64,000 nucleotides of DNA from Pusillimonas sp. T7-7 (GTDB lineage Bacteria; Pseudomonadota; Gammaproteobacteria; Burkholderiales; Burkholderiaceae_B). Location of the stretch: positions 806,001 through 870,000 of the forward strand of contig NC_015458.1 in the NCBI RefSeq assembly GCF_000209655.1, given 5' to 3'. The notes under the pieces are model-generated. The model was given only the letters and a program-made list of their open reading frames with translations, was not told where the DNA came from and did not search any database. Positions 9,612 through 21,282 of this stretch are shown here, piece after piece (position 1 is the stretch's first letter; each line of letters opens with the position of its first letter). The translations under genes and the position numbers were made by a program.

Positions 9612-10504
9612 GAAGCAAGTTGCTCGCGGGTGAGCAGCAGTATTTGGTCGTCGGTGTTTTCGGTGCTGAGCCAGACCGGGTCCAGCTCAGGAAAGGCGGC
9701 CAGGAAGTTTTGATATTCGTGACCGATCTCGAGCACCAGCAGGCCGTCGGGGGCCATGAAAGCGGGCGCTTGCTGCAACAGGCGGCGTATAAGGTCCATG
9801 CCGTCGTCGCCCCCGGCCAGCGCCATGGTGGGCTCGTGCCGGTATTCCTGGGGCAGGTGCTCCATGGAGTGGTTGTTGACGTAAGGCGGGTTGCAGATAA
9901 TCAACTTGTATTCACAGTCGGGCAGTTGTTCAAACAAATCGCTGCAATGCGTGGTGATGCGTCCGTCCAGCCCCGATAGTTCGATGTTTTCGTCGGCGAC
10001 CTCAAGGGCGTGTTCCGACAGGTCGACCGCATCGACCTGGGCATTGGGAAAGGCCAATGCCGCCAGCACCGCCAGACAGCCCGAGCCAGTACATAGATCC
10101 AGCACGAAATCAACGTCGTCGGCATCGGCGACCCAGGGAGCCAGGCCGTCGTCGAGCAGTTCTGAAATAGGCGAGCGAGGAATGATCACACGCTGGTCCA
10201 CCACAAAGCGGTGACCTTGCAGCCAGGCTTCGCCGGTCAGGTAGGCGGCGGGAACATGCTCGGTAATGCGCCGTTCCAGCAGCTTCAAGTAGCGCTCCCG
10301 CTCGGCGGGCAGTACGCGTGCATCAAGGAAAGGGTCCAGCATGTCGAGCGGCAGGTGCAAGCTGTGCAGCAGCAGATAGACGGCTTCGTCCCAGGCATTG
10401 TCGCTGCCGTGTCCGAAAGACAGGCGGGACGCATTGAACTGGCTGACGGTATAACGCAGCAAGTCGCGTACTGTGCGCAGTTTTTTACTGGCGATGTGAT
10501 GCAT
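9608..10504 (-). CDS. prmB: Ribosomal protein uL3 N5-glutamine methyltransferase PrmB
   Basis: Methylates the glutamine of a GGQ-like site in ribosomal protein L3. Rossmann methyltransferase with VLDLCTGSGCLAVLAA (SAM motif I) and the N5-Gln-methyltransferase signature IICNPPYVN. The N-terminal helical domain carries PLDMLDPFLDARV and PAAYLTGEAW. The frame is open 17 codons further up, but the ATG at 10502-10504 has a good AGGAG 6 nt upstream and gives the normal family length (298 aa). It lies between dapE (52 nt upstream) and the ABC-F gene (4-nt overlap). PrmC is less likely, because the family's prmC usually follows prfA. Confidence 0.93.
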   Translation of the reverse strand: MHHIASKKLRTVRDLLRYTVSQFNASRLSFGHGSDNAWDEAVYLLLHSLHLPLDMLDPFLDARVLPAERERYLKLLERRITEHVPAAYLTGEAWLQGHRFVVDQRVIIPRSPISELLDDGLAPWVADADDVDFVLDLCTGSGCLAVLAALAFPNAQVDAVDLSEHALEVADENIELSGLDGRITTHCSDLFEQLPDCEYKLIICNPPYVNNHSMEHLPQEYRHEPTMALAGGDDGMDLIRRLLQQAPAFMAPDGLLVLEIGHEYQNFLAAFPELDPVWLSTENTDDQILLLTREQLAS

Positions 10505-10556
10505 GGCGGCTCCTGTGGGCGGGTAGATGTGCTGTTGGGCTGGCATCCGCAGCACA

Positions 10557-12514
<1,958 letters not shown>

Positions 12515-12544
12515 AGAAGTACTCGTTGAGGGTTAAGAAAAGCT

Positions 12545-13741
12545 TCAGTGTCTGGCGTTCACAAAATCGGCAATACGCTGGGCGCCTTCGATGCATTGCT
12601 GCTTAGGTGCGACCAGTGCAAGGCGTATCCGGTTGGCCCCGGGGTTGACTCCGTGAGCCTCTCGGGCCAGAAAGCTGCCTGGCAGTGCGGTAACACCGGT
12701 GGCGCCGTATAGATCACGCACAAAATCGGTGTCGGAGCAGGGGGTTTGCGCCCACAGATAAAAAGAGGCATCGGGCCGGCTGACGCCCAGTACAGGTTCA
12801 AGTATGGGCAGGACTGCGTCGAATTTTTCACGGTACAGCCGCCGATTGTCGACGACATGAGCTTCATCGTTCCAGGCCGCAATGCTGGCCTGCGATACCA
12901 CGGGGCTCATGGCGCTGCCGTGGTAGGTGCGATACAGCAGGAATTGTGCAATGAGCCGGGCGTCGCCCGCGACAAAGCCCGAGCGCAGGCCGGGTACATT
13001 GGATCGTTTGGACAGGCTGGAAAAGCACACCAGGCTGCGGTAATCGTTGCGTCCCAGCAAGCTGGCGGCCTGCAGGCCGCCCAAAGGCTTGTTGGCTTCG
13101 TCGAAATAGATTTCGGAATAACACTCGTCAGAAGCAATGACAAAGCCATGCTCGTCAGACAAGGCAAACAAAGTTTGCCATTCATGCAATGACATGACGT
13201 TTCCGGCCGGGTTGCCAGGCGAGCATACGAACAGCAACTGTGTTTTGCGCCATATGTCTGCCGGCACCGAAGCCCAGTCATAGCCAAAGTTCAACTGGGC
13301 CTGTGCATTGATGTAGTAAGGGCGGGCGCCCGCCAGCAAGCTTGCGCCTTCGTATATTTGATAAAAAGGATTGGGGCAAACCGTGATCGCGTCGGCGTTT
13401 GGGTCGATGACCGCCTGGGCGAAGGCGAAAAGCGCCTCGCGCGAGCCCAGCGCAGGCAGCACCTGGGTATCGGCGTCTGGCGCAGTAATGTCGTAGCGCC
13501 GGGCGATCCAGTTGGAGATGGTGGATCGCAGCAATGCATCGCCCTTGGTCGGCGGATAAACCGACAAGCCTGCCATGGCGTCCTGCATGGCCTGGGAAAT
13601 CAGTGCCGGGGTGGCATGCTTGGGTTCGCCTATGGAAAGGCTGATGGGCGCAAGCGCCGCTGGCGGCGACCCGGCCTGCGCAAGCAACTGCCTCAACTTT
13701 TCAAAAGGGTAAGGGTGCAGTGCGCTAAGTCGGGGGTTCAT
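12545..13741 (-). CDS. dapC: Succinyldiaminopimelate aminotransferase DapC
   Basis: PLP-dependent fold type I aminotransferase that converts N-succinyl-2-amino-6-ketopimelate to succinyl-DAP. 398 aa from MNPRLSALHPYPFEKLRQL; the open frame continues 20 codons upstream but that part does not look like the family. The cofactor lysine is in FSSLSKRSNVPGLRSGF, and CSPGNPAGNVMS and ASDECYSEIYFDE give the substrate and PLP-phosphate regions. Its position directly before dapD and dapE is the main reason to prefer DapC over a general aspartate aminotransferase. It begins 65 nt downstream of the tRNA-Leu gene on the same strand. Confidence 0.93.
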   Translation of the reverse strand: MNPRLSALHPYPFEKLRQLLAQAGSPPAALAPISLSIGEPKHATPALISQAMQDAMAGLSVYPPTKGDALLRSTISNWIARRYDITAPDADTQVLPALGSREALFAFAQAVIDPNADAITVCPNPFYQIYEGASLLAGARPYYINAQAQLNFGYDWASVPADIWRKTQLLFVCSPGNPAGNVMSLHEWQTLFALSDEHGFVIASDECYSEIYFDEANKPLGGLQAASLLGRNDYRSLVCFSSLSKRSNVPGLRSGFVAGDARLIAQFLLYRTYHGSAMSPVVSQASIAAWNDEAHVVDNRRLYREKFDAVLPILEPVLGVSRPDASFYLWAQTPCSDTDFVRDLYGATGVTALPGSFLAREAHGVNPGANRIRLALVAPKQQCIEGAQRIADFVNARH

Positions 13742-13805
13742 GTTTGCCGCAGTATAAGGCTGCAAGCCGGCTGTGTAGCAAGCTGCAATGCCGGCAAGCA
13801 TGCTG

Positions 13806-13890
13806 TGGTGCGAACGGAGAGACTCGAACTCTCACACCTCTCGGCGCCAGAACCTAAATCTGGTGCGTCTACCAATTCCGCCACGTTCGC
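13806..13890 (-). tRNA. tRNA-Leu, anticodon UAG
   Basis: Read on the minus strand, the 85-nt sequence folds with acceptor stem GCGAACG/CGTTCGC, D arm, anticodon stem CCAGA/TCTGG enclosing TTTAGGT (anticodon TAG), a long class II variable arm, T arm GAGAG-TTCGAGT-CTCTC, and an encoded 3' CCA. The long variable arm and anticodon identify a leucine tRNA reading CUN codons. It lies between dapC and the LpxL-type gene. Confidence 0.97.
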
Positions 13891-13905
13891 TAAAGTAAGC
13901 CAAGC

Positions 13906-13933
13906 ATTATAGCTTTTTTTTAAAGTGACGCAA
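13906..13933 (-). promoter_or_regulatory. Sigma-70 promoter of tRNA-Leu
   Basis: On the minus strand TTGCGT (13928-13933) and a perfect TATAAT (13906-13911) are separated by 16 nt. The expected start lies around 13899, about 9 nt before the tRNA 5' end. The spacer is A-rich. The -35 is weak (3 of 6). Confidence 0.6.
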
Positions 13934-13975
13934 TAGGTCCTTTCTCTGGGTGCAGACCTTGCTTGCGCAGCGCGC

Positions 13976-14854
13976 TCAATATACCGACGGCTCGCCTTCC
14001 GGACGGCGCTTGAAGCGTCGGTGCACCCAGTAATATTGGTCTGGCGTCTGGCGTATGCGCTCTTCCAGGAATTGATTCATATGCAGCGCATCGGCGCTGG
14101 CATCGCCGCTGGGGAAATTATCCAGCGGTTTGAATATATTCAGCTTGTAGCCTTTATAGTCCGGCAACACCTCGGCCACAAACGGAACGACCCGTGCGCC
14201 GCTGAGCTGGGCCAGGCGCGATACGGCCGTCAGGGTGCAGGCCTGAACGCCGAAAAACGGCACAAAGACGGAGTCGCGCAGGCCGAAGTCCATGTCGGCC
14301 GCCAGCATAATGGGCTTGCCCGACTTCAGAACCTTCAGGATCTCGCGGGCGCTTCCGTGGCGGGAAATCATTTCCGTTCCGAAGCGCGCTCGTTGCGTAC
14401 GCGATATGGTGTCGGTGACGCTGTCTGACATGGGGGTATATATAGAGGCGACCGGATGCATGATAGAGTAATACATGCAGGTGGCTTCTATGGCTGCAAA
14501 ATGAAAGCCCAGAAATATCGTTGGCTGCTCATAGCTGTCTTGTAGCTCGATGGCGCTTTCCAGTTGTACCAGACGCTTGATTTGCGGGGCGCTGCCATAC
14601 CATTGCGTGCCGCGTTCAAGATAGCTGCGTATAACGTGCCGAAAGGTCGAATGCGCCAGGGCTTGCTTCTGTTCAGCGCTTTTTTCCGGAAAGCACAGAT
14701 TCAGGTTGGTTTGAAGTATGCGTTTACGCTTGCTGGGCAGCTTATATAAAAGGGAGCCTAACAATTCGCCCAAGCGCGCCACCAGCCCATAGGGCATCAG
14801 CGCAAGCGTGCGTAGCAAGCCCGCTGTCAGCAGGCTTTGAATATTTTTTTTCAT
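13976..14854 (-). CDS. LpxL-family lipid A acyltransferase
   Basis: Lysophospholipid acyltransferase-like enzyme (HtrB/LpxL/MsbB family) that adds a secondary acyl chain to lipid A at the inner membrane. It has an N-terminal hydrophobic segment (about residues 5-35) and the H-x4-E catalytic motif within LGFHFAAIEAT, with MLAADMDFGLRDSVFVPFFG and YYWVHRRFKRRPEG near the C-terminus, all typical. Chosen start is the ATG at 14852-14854 (292 aa, MKKNIQSLLTAG). The frame stays open to a TTG at 14971, and neither has a clear Shine-Dalgarno, so the start is uncertain. Which acyl chain or position is used cannot be told from sequence. Confidence 0.85.
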   Translation of the reverse strand: MKKNIQSLLTAGLLRTLALMPYGLVARLGELLGSLLYKLPSKRKRILQTNLNLCFPEKSAEQKQALAHSTFRHVIRSYLERGTQWYGSAPQIKRLVQLESAIELQDSYEQPTIFLGFHFAAIEATCMYYSIMHPVASIYTPMSDSVTDTISRTQRARFGTEMISRHGSAREILKVLKSGKPIMLAADMDFGLRDSVFVPFFGVQACTLTAVSRLAQLSGARVVPFVAEVLPDYKGYKLNIFKPLDNFPSGDASADALHMNQFLEERIRQTPDQYYWVHRRFKRRPEGEPSVY

Positions 14855-15002
14855 GAACAGGGTACAGGTGGGCTGATGGCGCCCAGGCGGCAGGTTAATT
14901 AACCATGCTAGCACGCGGCATATGCGGTGCAGTGTTTTTTTTGGAAACCACTGCATCGAATCCTGGTTCAACGGCCTTTACCATAGGGGGAAGCAGCAGC
15001 TT

Positions 15003-15032
15003 TTCGTGGTCTGGGCAAGTTTCCGGTAAAAT
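15003..15032 (+). promoter_or_regulatory. Possible sigma-70 promoter of tig
   Basis: TTCGTG (15003-15008) and TAAAAT (15027-15032) with an 18-nt spacer lie 43 nt before the tig ATG. The -10 is good and the -35 poor, so this is a tentative call. Confidence 0.35.
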
Positions 15033-15074
15033 GTCCTGTTCTTTTCTTCAATTATTCATTTATATAGGTCCCTA

Positions 15075-16385
15075 ATGCAGCCCGAGGTTGAAATTTTGTC
15101 TGGTCTGGAGCGCCGTGTTGATCTGGTCGTTTCGATCGCCGACGTAGAAAAAGAAGTCCAGACGCAACTCAAACGCGTCGCTCGTACTGCCAAAGTTCAG
15201 GGTTTTCGCCCAGGTAAAGCGCCGCTTTCCCTGATCGAGCGTAGCCATGGGCCCGGCATCCGCTACGACGTCATCAATTCCGAAGTGGGTCGGTCGCTGG
15301 ACAAGGTTATTGGCGAGACCAAGCTGCGTGTGGCGGGTACGCCCAATCTTGAGCCCAAGACCGAAGGCGTAGAAGAGGGCACCATGGCTTTCTCGGCCAC
15401 CTTCGAGGTCTATCCCGAAGTGCAAGTGCCTGATCTGGCTACTTTGCAAGTCAAGCGCAGCAATGTCGACGTCGGCGATGCCGAAGTGCAGCGCACCATC
15501 GATATTCTGCGCAAGCAGCGCGCCAACTACGAAGCCCGTGAAGGCCGCGCAGCGCAAGACGACGACCGCGTCACGCTTGATTTCACCGGTACCATCGATG
15601 GCGTTGCATTCGAAGGCGGTTCCGCCGAGAAATTCCCCTTTGTGCTGGGCCAGGGCCGCATGCTGCCCGAGTTCGAAACCGCCGTGCGCGGCATGAAGGC
15701 CGGCGAGTCCAAGACTTTCCCGCTGAACTTCCCCGAAGACTACGGCAGTAAAGAAGTCGCCGGTAAAACCGCCGAGTTCGCCATTACCGTTACCGAAGTG
15801 GCCGAAGGCATCATGCCCGAAGTCGACGCTGAATTCGCAAAATCGCTGGGTCAGCCTGAAGGCGACGTTGAAAAACTGTTGGCCGACGTGCGCAACAACA
15901 TCGAACGTGAAGTCAAGGTGCGCGCCCAGGCTCGCAGCAAGGCCAGCGTCATGGACGCCCTGGTCGAAGCATGCTCGTTCGACGTGCCCAAGGCACTGGT
16001 CCAGAACGATGCGCAAGGCCGCGTCACCGCTGCCCGCGAAGAGCTCAAGCAGCGCGGCGTACCTAATGCCGATTCCGTGCCTATCCCCGTCGAAGCCTTC
16101 ACGGCCGAGTCCGAGCGCCGTGTGCGTCTGGGCCTGCTGGTGTCCGAACTGGTGCAAGCCGCCGATCTTCAAGCCAAGCCTGAACAAGTGCGTGCCCGCA
16201 TCGAAGAATTCGCACAAAACTACGAGCAGCCTGCACAAGTGGTAGCCTACTATCTGTCTGATCGTCAGCGCCGCGCCGAAATCGAAGCCATCGTGCTTGA
16301 AGACAACGTGGTCGAACACGTCTTGTCCAAGGCTCAGGTTACCGACGAAGACGTTGCTTTCGAAGAACTCATGGGGACGAACTAA
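15075..16385 (+). CDS. tig: Trigger factor
   Basis: Ribosome-associated chaperone and peptidyl-prolyl isomerase that meets nascent chains at the exit tunnel. 436 aa. The N-terminal ribosome-binding domain has GFRPGKAPLSLIE (the GFRxGxxP signature). The FKBP-type domain (about 160-245) begins DDRVTLDFTGTIDG and includes FVLGQGRMLPEFE. The C-terminal helical arms follow. It stops immediately before the clpP ATG, the common tig-clpP-clpX-lon order, so shared transcription with clpP is likely. Confidence 0.98.
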   Translation: MQPEVEILSGLERRVDLVVSIADVEKEVQTQLKRVARTAKVQGFRPGKAPLSLIERSHGPGIRYDVINSEVGRSLDKVIGETKLRVAGTPNLEPKTEGVEEGTMAFSATFEVYPEVQVPDLATLQVKRSNVDVGDAEVQRTIDILRKQRANYEAREGRAAQDDDRVTLDFTGTIDGVAFEGGSAEKFPFVLGQGRMLPEFETAVRGMKAGESKTFPLNFPEDYGSKEVAGKTAEFAITVTEVAEGIMPEVDAEFAKSLGQPEGDVEKLLADVRNNIEREVKVRAQARSKASVMDALVEACSFDVPKALVQNDAQGRVTAAREELKQRGVPNADSVPIPVEAFTAESERRVRLGLLVSELVQAADLQAKPEQVRARIEEFAQNYEQPAQVVAYYLSDRQRRAEIEAIVLEDNVVEHVLSKAQVTDEDVAFEELMGTN

Positions 16386-17042
16386 ATGTCACGATTTACC
16401 GATTTTTACGCCTCAATGTACGGTGGTGACTCGGTGACCCCAACGGGGTTGGGCTATGTGCCCATCGTGATCGAACAGTCGGGCCGTGGCGAGCGGTCTT
16501 ACGATATCTACTCGCGCTTGCTGCGCGAGCGCGTTATTTTCTTTGTCGGCCCCGTCAACGACCACACCGCCAACCTGGTGGTGGCGCAGTTGCTGTTCCT
16601 CGAGTCCGAAAACCCCGACAAAGACATTTCGCTCTACATCAACTCGCCCGGCGGCTCGGTGTATGCAGGCATGGCCATTTACGACACCATGCAGTTCATC
16701 AAGCCTGATGTCTCTACCTTGTGCACCGGCATCGCGGCCAGCATGGGTGCTTTCCTGCTGGCAGCAGGCGCCAAAGGCAAGCGTTACACCTTGCCCAACT
16801 CGCGCATCATGATTCACCAGCCTTCCGGCGGTGCCCAGGGCCAGGCATCCGACATCCAGATCCAGGCACGCGAGATCCTCAGCCTGCGTGAGCGCTTGAA
16901 TACCATACTTGCCAAAAACACGGGCCAACCCGTCGAGCGTATTGCCGAAGATACCGAGCGCGATAATTTCATGTCGGCTGAAGATGCGGTATCGTATGGT
17001 TTGGTAGATAAAGTCCTGGTGTCTCGCGCTGACGAGGCGTAA
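16386..17042 (+). CDS. clpP: ATP-dependent Clp protease proteolytic subunit
   Basis: Serine peptidase forming the tetradecameric chamber used with ClpX or ClpA. 218 aa. The catalytic serine is in [14 protein letters not shown] and the histidine in [10 protein letters not shown]; the Asp lies in the following helix region. The N-terminal propeptide region ([11 protein letters not shown] and onward) is longer than in E. coli by several residues but ordinary for betaproteobacteria. It starts on the base after the tig stop codon. Confidence 0.98.
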   Translation: MSRFTDFYASMYGGDSVTPTGLGYVPIVIEQSGRGERSYDIYSRLLRERVIFFVGPVNDHTANLVVAQLLFLESENPDKDISLYINSPGGSVYAGMAIYDTMQFIKPDVSTLCTGIAASMGAFLLAAGAKGKRYTLPNSRIMIHQPSGGAQGQASDIQIQAREILSLRERLNTILAKNTGQPVERIAEDTERDNFMSAEDAVSYGLVDKVLVSRADEA

Positions 17043-17133
17043 GCCAGATGGTCGGTGTGCGCCCGTGGGGCGTTCACCGGTGATTACCCGGCAGGCGATG
17101 CGTCGTCCTGTCTACTGAACTTTGAAGAGTTTT

Positions 17134-18441
17134 ATGCCCGATAAAAAAGGATCGACGGACGATAAGGCATTGCACTGCTCGTTCTGCAACAAAAGCCAGC
17201 ACGAGGTACGCAAACTTATCGCAGGCCCGTCGGTGTTCATTTGTGATGAATGTATTGATCTGTGCAACGACATCATCGTCGAAGAAAGCCAGGAAGCGGC
17301 GCGCGATGCCATCCGCAACGAGCTGCCCACACCTGAAGAAATCAAGAGCTTTCTAGACGGTTACGTCATTGGGCAAGACACGCCCAAGCGTACGCTGGCT
17401 GTGGCGGTATACAACCACTACAAGCGCATACGCTACGGCGAAATCAAGGGCGACGACGTCGAGCTGTCCAAAAGCAATATTCTGCTGATCGGGCCCACAG
17501 GCTCGGGCAAGACCTTGCTGGCCCAGACGCTGGCCCGCATGCTCGATGTGCCATTCGTCATGGCTGACGCCACCACGCTCACTGAAGCGGGTTACGTGGG
17601 CGAAGACGTTGAAAACATCGTCCAGAAGCTGCTGCAAAACTGCAATTACGATGTAGACAAGGCCCAGCGCGCTATTATTTATATCGACGAAATCGACAAG
17701 ATTTCCCGCAAGGCCGATAATCCGTCCATCACCCGCGATGTATCGGGCGAGGGCGTGCAGCAAGCCCTGCTCAAGCTCATCGAAGGCACGGTGGCATCGG
17801 TACCGCCCCAGGGCGGCCGCAAGCATCCCAATCAAGATTTCGTCCAGGTCGACACCACCAACATCCTGTTCATTGTCGGTGGCGCCTTCGACGGGCTCGA
17901 CAAGGTCATCCGCGACCGCACCGAGCGTTCGGGCATCGGTTTCTCGGCCTCTGTGCGTGCCAAAGCCGAGCGCGGCGTGGGCGAGCTGTTTGCCGAAGTC
18001 GAACCCGAAGACTTGATCAAGTTCGGTCTTATCCCCGAGCTGGTCGGCCGCCTGCCTGTTTTGGCCACTTTGGAAGAGCTGCAGGAAGACACCTTGGTGC
18101 GTATCCTGACCGAGCCTCGCAACTCCCTGATCAAGCAGTTCCAGAAACTGTTTGAAATGGAAGAAGTCGAGCTCGACGTTCGCCCCGGCGCCCTCACAGC
18201 CATTGCACAGCGGGCCATCAAGCGCCGCACGGGTGCGCGTGGCTTGCGTTCCATCGTCGAACAGGCCTTGTTGGGCACCATGTATGAACTTCCTTCCAAG
18301 AAGAACGTCAAACGTGTAGTGCTCGATGAAAGCTCCATTACCGGGCAAGGCACACCCAAGCTGATTTATCAAGACGAAGAAGAGACCGGAACCGACTCCG
18401 GGCAAAGTTCAGCCAAAAAACTGAAAAATGCCGCAGCATAA
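17134..18441 (+). CDS. clpX: ClpX ATPase, specificity subunit of ClpXP
   Basis: Hexameric AAA+ unfoldase that feeds substrates to ClpP. The N-terminal zinc-binding domain shows CSFC and CDECIDLC. The AAA+ core has Walker [13 protein letters not shown], pore loop [12 protein letters not shown], Walker [11 protein letters not shown], the [11 protein letters not shown] segment and sensor 2 [13 protein letters not shown] four codons upstream is open, but the ATG at 17134 has GAAGAG just upstream and gives [18 protein letters not shown], the conserved start (435 aa). The 91-nt gap after clpP shows no clear terminator. Confidence 0.97.
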   Translation: MPDKKGSTDDKALHCSFCNKSQHEVRKLIAGPSVFICDECIDLCNDIIVEESQEAARDAIRNELPTPEEIKSFLDGYVIGQDTPKRTLAVAVYNHYKRIRYGEIKGDDVELSKSNILLIGPTGSGKTLLAQTLARMLDVPFVMADATTLTEAGYVGEDVENIVQKLLQNCNYDVDKAQRAIIYIDEIDKISRKADNPSITRDVSGEGVQQALLKLIEGTVASVPPQGGRKHPNQDFVQVDTTNILFIVGGAFDGLDKVIRDRTERSGIGFSASVRAKAERGVGELFAEVEPEDLIKFGLIPELVGRLPVLATLEELQEDTLVRILTEPRNSLIKQFQKLFEMEEVELDVRPGALTAIAQRAIKRRTGARGLRSIVEQALLGTMYELPSKKNVKRVVLDESSITGQGTPKLIYQDEEETGTDSGQSSAKKLKNAAA

Positions 18442-18490
18442 AGGGGCTTGTCGAATACCCCTATAGAAAGTAAGGTCGACGCTTTGTAGA

Positions 18491-18519
18491 CTTGAAATAC
18501 TGGCTATCGTCACTACATA
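18491..18519 (+). promoter_or_regulatory. Possible lon promoter with a heat-shock-type -35
   Basis: CTTGAAA at 18491-18497 matches the sigma-32 -35 consensus and also a sigma-70 TTGAAA. TACATA at 18514-18519 lies 16 nt after TTGAAA. A CCCCAT-type sigma-32 -10 is not clear. lon is heat-inducible in many proteobacteria, which makes the site worth testing. Confidence 0.35.
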
Positions 18520-18535
18520 CACTATAGGTAGTACT

Positions 18536-18561
18536 AAAAGGGAGGCCTAGGCTTCCCTTTT
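18536..18561 (+). terminator. Hairpin between clpX and lon (terminator or leader structure)
   Basis: A near-perfect palindrome: AAAAGGGAGGCC, centre TA, GGCTTCCCTTTT, with a single G-T pair. It ends in four T and lies 94 nt after the clpX stop and about 31 nt before the lon start. It can serve as the clpX terminator. If lon is transcribed from the site at 18491, the hairpin would lie in the lon leader. Confidence 0.55.
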
Positions 18562-18592
18562 GTAATTAAAGGTCAATTTTAAGGAAATGACT

Positions 18593-21067
18593 ATGTCTGC
18601 AAGCCAGATTCTTACTCCGGAACCGACGGACTTGCCGCTGTTGCCCTTACGCGACGTAGTGGTGTTTCCGCACATGGTGATTCCCCTGTTTGTAGGCCGT
18701 CCGCGCTCTATCAAGGCGCTGGAACTGGCCATGGAATCCGGCAATAACATCATGTTGGTGGCGCAAAAGTCAGCCAGCAAAGATGATCCCACACCCGAAG
18801 ACTTGTATGGCATCGGTTGTGTGGCCAGTATTTTGCAAATGCTCAAACTGCCCGACGGCACCGTCAAGGTCCTGGTCGAAGGCATACAGCGCGCAAGCAT
18901 ACAAACGGTTACTGAAGCCGAAACCCATTTCATGGCGGTGGTGGTGCCGGTTGAACCCACAGCTGACGAAAGCGCCGAGTCCGAAGCCTTGCGGCGTGCC
19001 GTGGTTGCCCAGTTCGAGCAATACGTCAAGCTAAACAAGAAAATTCCCCAAGAGATTCTCACCTCTTTGACCGGAATCGACGATGCCGGCCGTCTGGCCG
19101 ACACCATTTCGGCGCATTTACCGCTTAAGCTCGAGCAAAAGCAGCAAATGCTCGAAGTCACCGGCACTTCGCAGCGTCTGGAAAATCTGCTTTCGCAGCT
19201 CGAATCCGAAATCGACATTCTTCAGGTCGAGAAGCGCATTCGCGGCCGTGTGAAGAAGCAGATGGAAAAAAGCCAGCGCGACTACTATCTGAATGAGCAA
19301 GTCAAGGCCATACAGAAAGAACTGGGCGAGGGCGAAGAGGGCGCCGATATCGAAGAGCTCGAAAAGAAGATTGCTGCGGCCCAGCTTCCCAAGGAAGCCC
19401 AGAAAAAGGCCGATGCAGAGCTTAAAAAGCTCAAACTGATGTCGCCCATGTCGGCCGAAGCCACCGTGGTGCGTAACTATATCGACACGCTTATCGGCCT
19501 GCCGTGGCGCAAGAAAAGCCGCATCAACAATTCGATTTCGAATGCGGAGGGCGTGCTTGATGCCGACCACTACGGCCTTGAAAAGGTCAAGGAACGCATT
19601 ATTGAGTACCTGGCCGTGCAGCAACGGGTCGACAAGCTCAAGGCCCCCATACTGTGCCTGGTAGGGCCTCCCGGCGTGGGCAAGACCTCGCTGGGTCAGT
19701 CCATAGCCCGTGCCACGAACCGCAAGTTCGTGCGTATGGCGCTGGGCGGTGTGCGCGACGAGGCCGAAATACGCGGCCATCGCCGTACTTATATCGGCTC
19801 GATGCCGGGCAAGATCTTGCAGAACATGAGCAAGGTGGCGGTACGCAACCCCTTGTTCCTGCTAGACGAGATCGACAAAATGGGCGCCGATTTCCGTGGC
19901 GACCCTTCGTCGGCCTTGCTCGAGGTGCTCGACCCCGAACAAAACCACACCTTCCAGGACCACTACATCGAGGTTGATTTCGATCTGTCCGATGTGATGT
20001 TCGTGGCAACCAGCAATACGCTGAATATTCCTCCGGCGCTGCTGGACCGCATGGAAGTCATTCGCCTTTCGGGTTACACCGAAGACGAGAAGGTGCATAT
20101 TGCCTTCGACCACCTGCTGCCCAAGCTCATGAAGAACAACGGCGTGCAGCAAGATGAAATCACTATCGAAGAGCCGGCCATACGCGATATCGTGCGTTAT
20201 TACACACGTGAAGCGGGTGTGCGTGCTCTTGAGCGTGAAATCAGCAAGATCTGCCGCAAGGTCGTCAAGAAGCTGCTGGCGGTCAATCCCGCAGCAGCCA
20301 AGCGCCGCAGCAGCAAAGCGGTCGGGTCGCATCAGGCCATAGAGCGTGTAACGGTTACTGCCGAAAACCTCAGCGACTTCCTGGGTGTGCGCCGTTTCAG
20401 TTTCGGCATGGCCGAAAAGGAAAACAAGATCGGGCAGGTTACTGGTCTGGCCTGGACGGAAGTGGGCGGCGATTTGCTGACCATCGAAGTGGCCGATATG
20501 CCGGGCAAGGGCGTTGTGCTGCGCACGGGTTCGCTGGGCGATGTCATGAAGGAATCGGTGGAAGCGGCGCGTACGGTGGTGCGTGCACGGGCCCAGAAAT
20601 GGGGTATTGCGAATACGGCTTTTGAAAAGCGTGATCTACACGTGCACTTTCCGGAAGGCGCAACGCCCAAAGACGGTCCTTCCGCGGGTATTGCCATTAC
20701 GGTAGCCATGGTGTCTGCCTTAACGGGTATTCCGGTGCGCTCCGATGTGGCCATGACGGGCGAGATCACTTTGCGTGGCGAGGTGCTGGGCATAGGCGGG
20801 CTCAAGGAAAAGCTGCTGGCGGCTCACCGTGGCGGAATCAAGGTTGTGATGATTCCCGAAGAAAACGTGAAGGATCTGGCCGATATTCCCGACAATGTGA
20901 AGAACCATCTGGAGATCATTCCGGTACGCTGGATAGATCGGGTGCTTGAAGTGGCCTTGCAGAATATGCCTACACCGCTGTCCGACGAAGAAGTTGCCAA
21001 GCTGGCCGCCGAGGCGGTGGCTAATGCAAAGCCTGCGGAATCTTCAGGCGGGCTAATGAAGCATTGA
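18593..21067 (+). CDS. lon: Lon ATP-dependent protease
   Basis: Cytoplasmic AAA+ serine protease degrading misfolded and regulatory proteins. The N-terminal substrate domain begins [21 protein letters not shown] coiled coil follows (about 190-300), then Walker [13 protein letters not shown] and Walker [11 protein letters not shown]. The protease domain has the Ser in [11 protein letters not shown] and the Lys of the Ser-Lys dyad in [14 protein letters not shown]. Two ATGs compete at 18587 and 18593; AAGGA at 18581-18585 is 7 nt from the second and only 1 nt from the first, so 18593 (824 aa, [11 protein letters not shown]) is preferred. A hairpin lies directly upstream. Confidence 0.98.
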   Translation: MSASQILTPEPTDLPLLPLRDVVVFPHMVIPLFVGRPRSIKALELAMESGNNIMLVAQKSASKDDPTPEDLYGIGCVASILQMLKLPDGTVKVLVEGIQRASIQTVTEAETHFMAVVVPVEPTADESAESEALRRAVVAQFEQYVKLNKKIPQEILTSLTGIDDAGRLADTISAHLPLKLEQKQQMLEVTGTSQRLENLLSQLESEIDILQVEKRIRGRVKKQMEKSQRDYYLNEQVKAIQKELGEGEEGADIEELEKKIAAAQLPKEAQKKADAELKKLKLMSPMSAEATVVRNYIDTLIGLPWRKKSRINNSISNAEGVLDADHYGLEKVKERIIEYLAVQQRVDKLKAPILCLVGPPGVGKTSLGQSIARATNRKFVRMALGGVRDEAEIRGHRRTYIGSMPGKILQNMSKVAVRNPLFLLDEIDKMGADFRGDPSSALLEVLDPEQNHTFQDHYIEVDFDLSDVMFVATSNTLNIPPALLDRMEVIRLSGYTEDEKVHIAFDHLLPKLMKNNGVQQDEITIEEPAIRDIVRYYTREAGVRALEREISKICRKVVKKLLAVNPAAAKRRSSKAVGSHQAIERVTVTAENLSDFLGVRRFSFGMAEKENKIGQVTGLAWTEVGGDLLTIEVADMPGKGVVLRTGSLGDVMKESVEAARTVVRARAQKWGIANTAFEKRDLHVHFPEGATPKDGPSAGIAITVAMVSALTGIPVRSDVAMTGEITLRGEVLGIGGLKEKLLAAHRGGIKVVMIPEENVKDLADIPDNVKNHLEIIPVRWIDRVLEVALQNMPTPLSDEEVAKLAAEAVANAKPAESSGGLMKH

Positions 21068-21111
21068 TGACGCCATGATGCGTGGCTGGCCGGGTAACGG
21101 CTGGCTGAAGG

Positions 21112-21149
21112 GGCCGGGTTCTGTGTTGTGCGGAATCCGGCCTTTTGTT
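21112..21149 (+). terminator. lon: Rho-independent terminator of lon
   Basis: GGCCGG (21112-21117) pairs with CCGGCC (21137-21142), the inner bases TT/AA extend the stem, and TTTTGTTT follows. It begins 45 nt after the lon stop. The stretch from here to 21282 holds nothing I can identify. Confidence 0.65.
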
Positions 21150-21282
21150 TGGCTGTCTGCGTTGCAAAGCTGCGCGTGCAATTTGTGCCTGTGTTTTTTG
21201 CAGGCTGTTGGACTGCTCAGTGTGTGTGAGATTTGCGCTTATTGCTGGCAGCTGTGACTTGCCGGCAATAACTTGTTCTTAA

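Noticed and set aside
7983..9713. 576-aa open frame antisense to the ABC-F gene
   Set aside because: The minus-strand gene has full ABC motifs; the plus-strand reading is low-complexity Gln/Ala/Gly shadow sequence.
15072..16319. 415-aa frame antisense to tig
   Set aside because: Phe/His-rich shadow of a gene whose identity is certain.
21150..21282. Short frames between lon and the inverted-repeat element
   Set aside because: No ribosome-binding site or protein-like composition; they overlap the lon terminator region.
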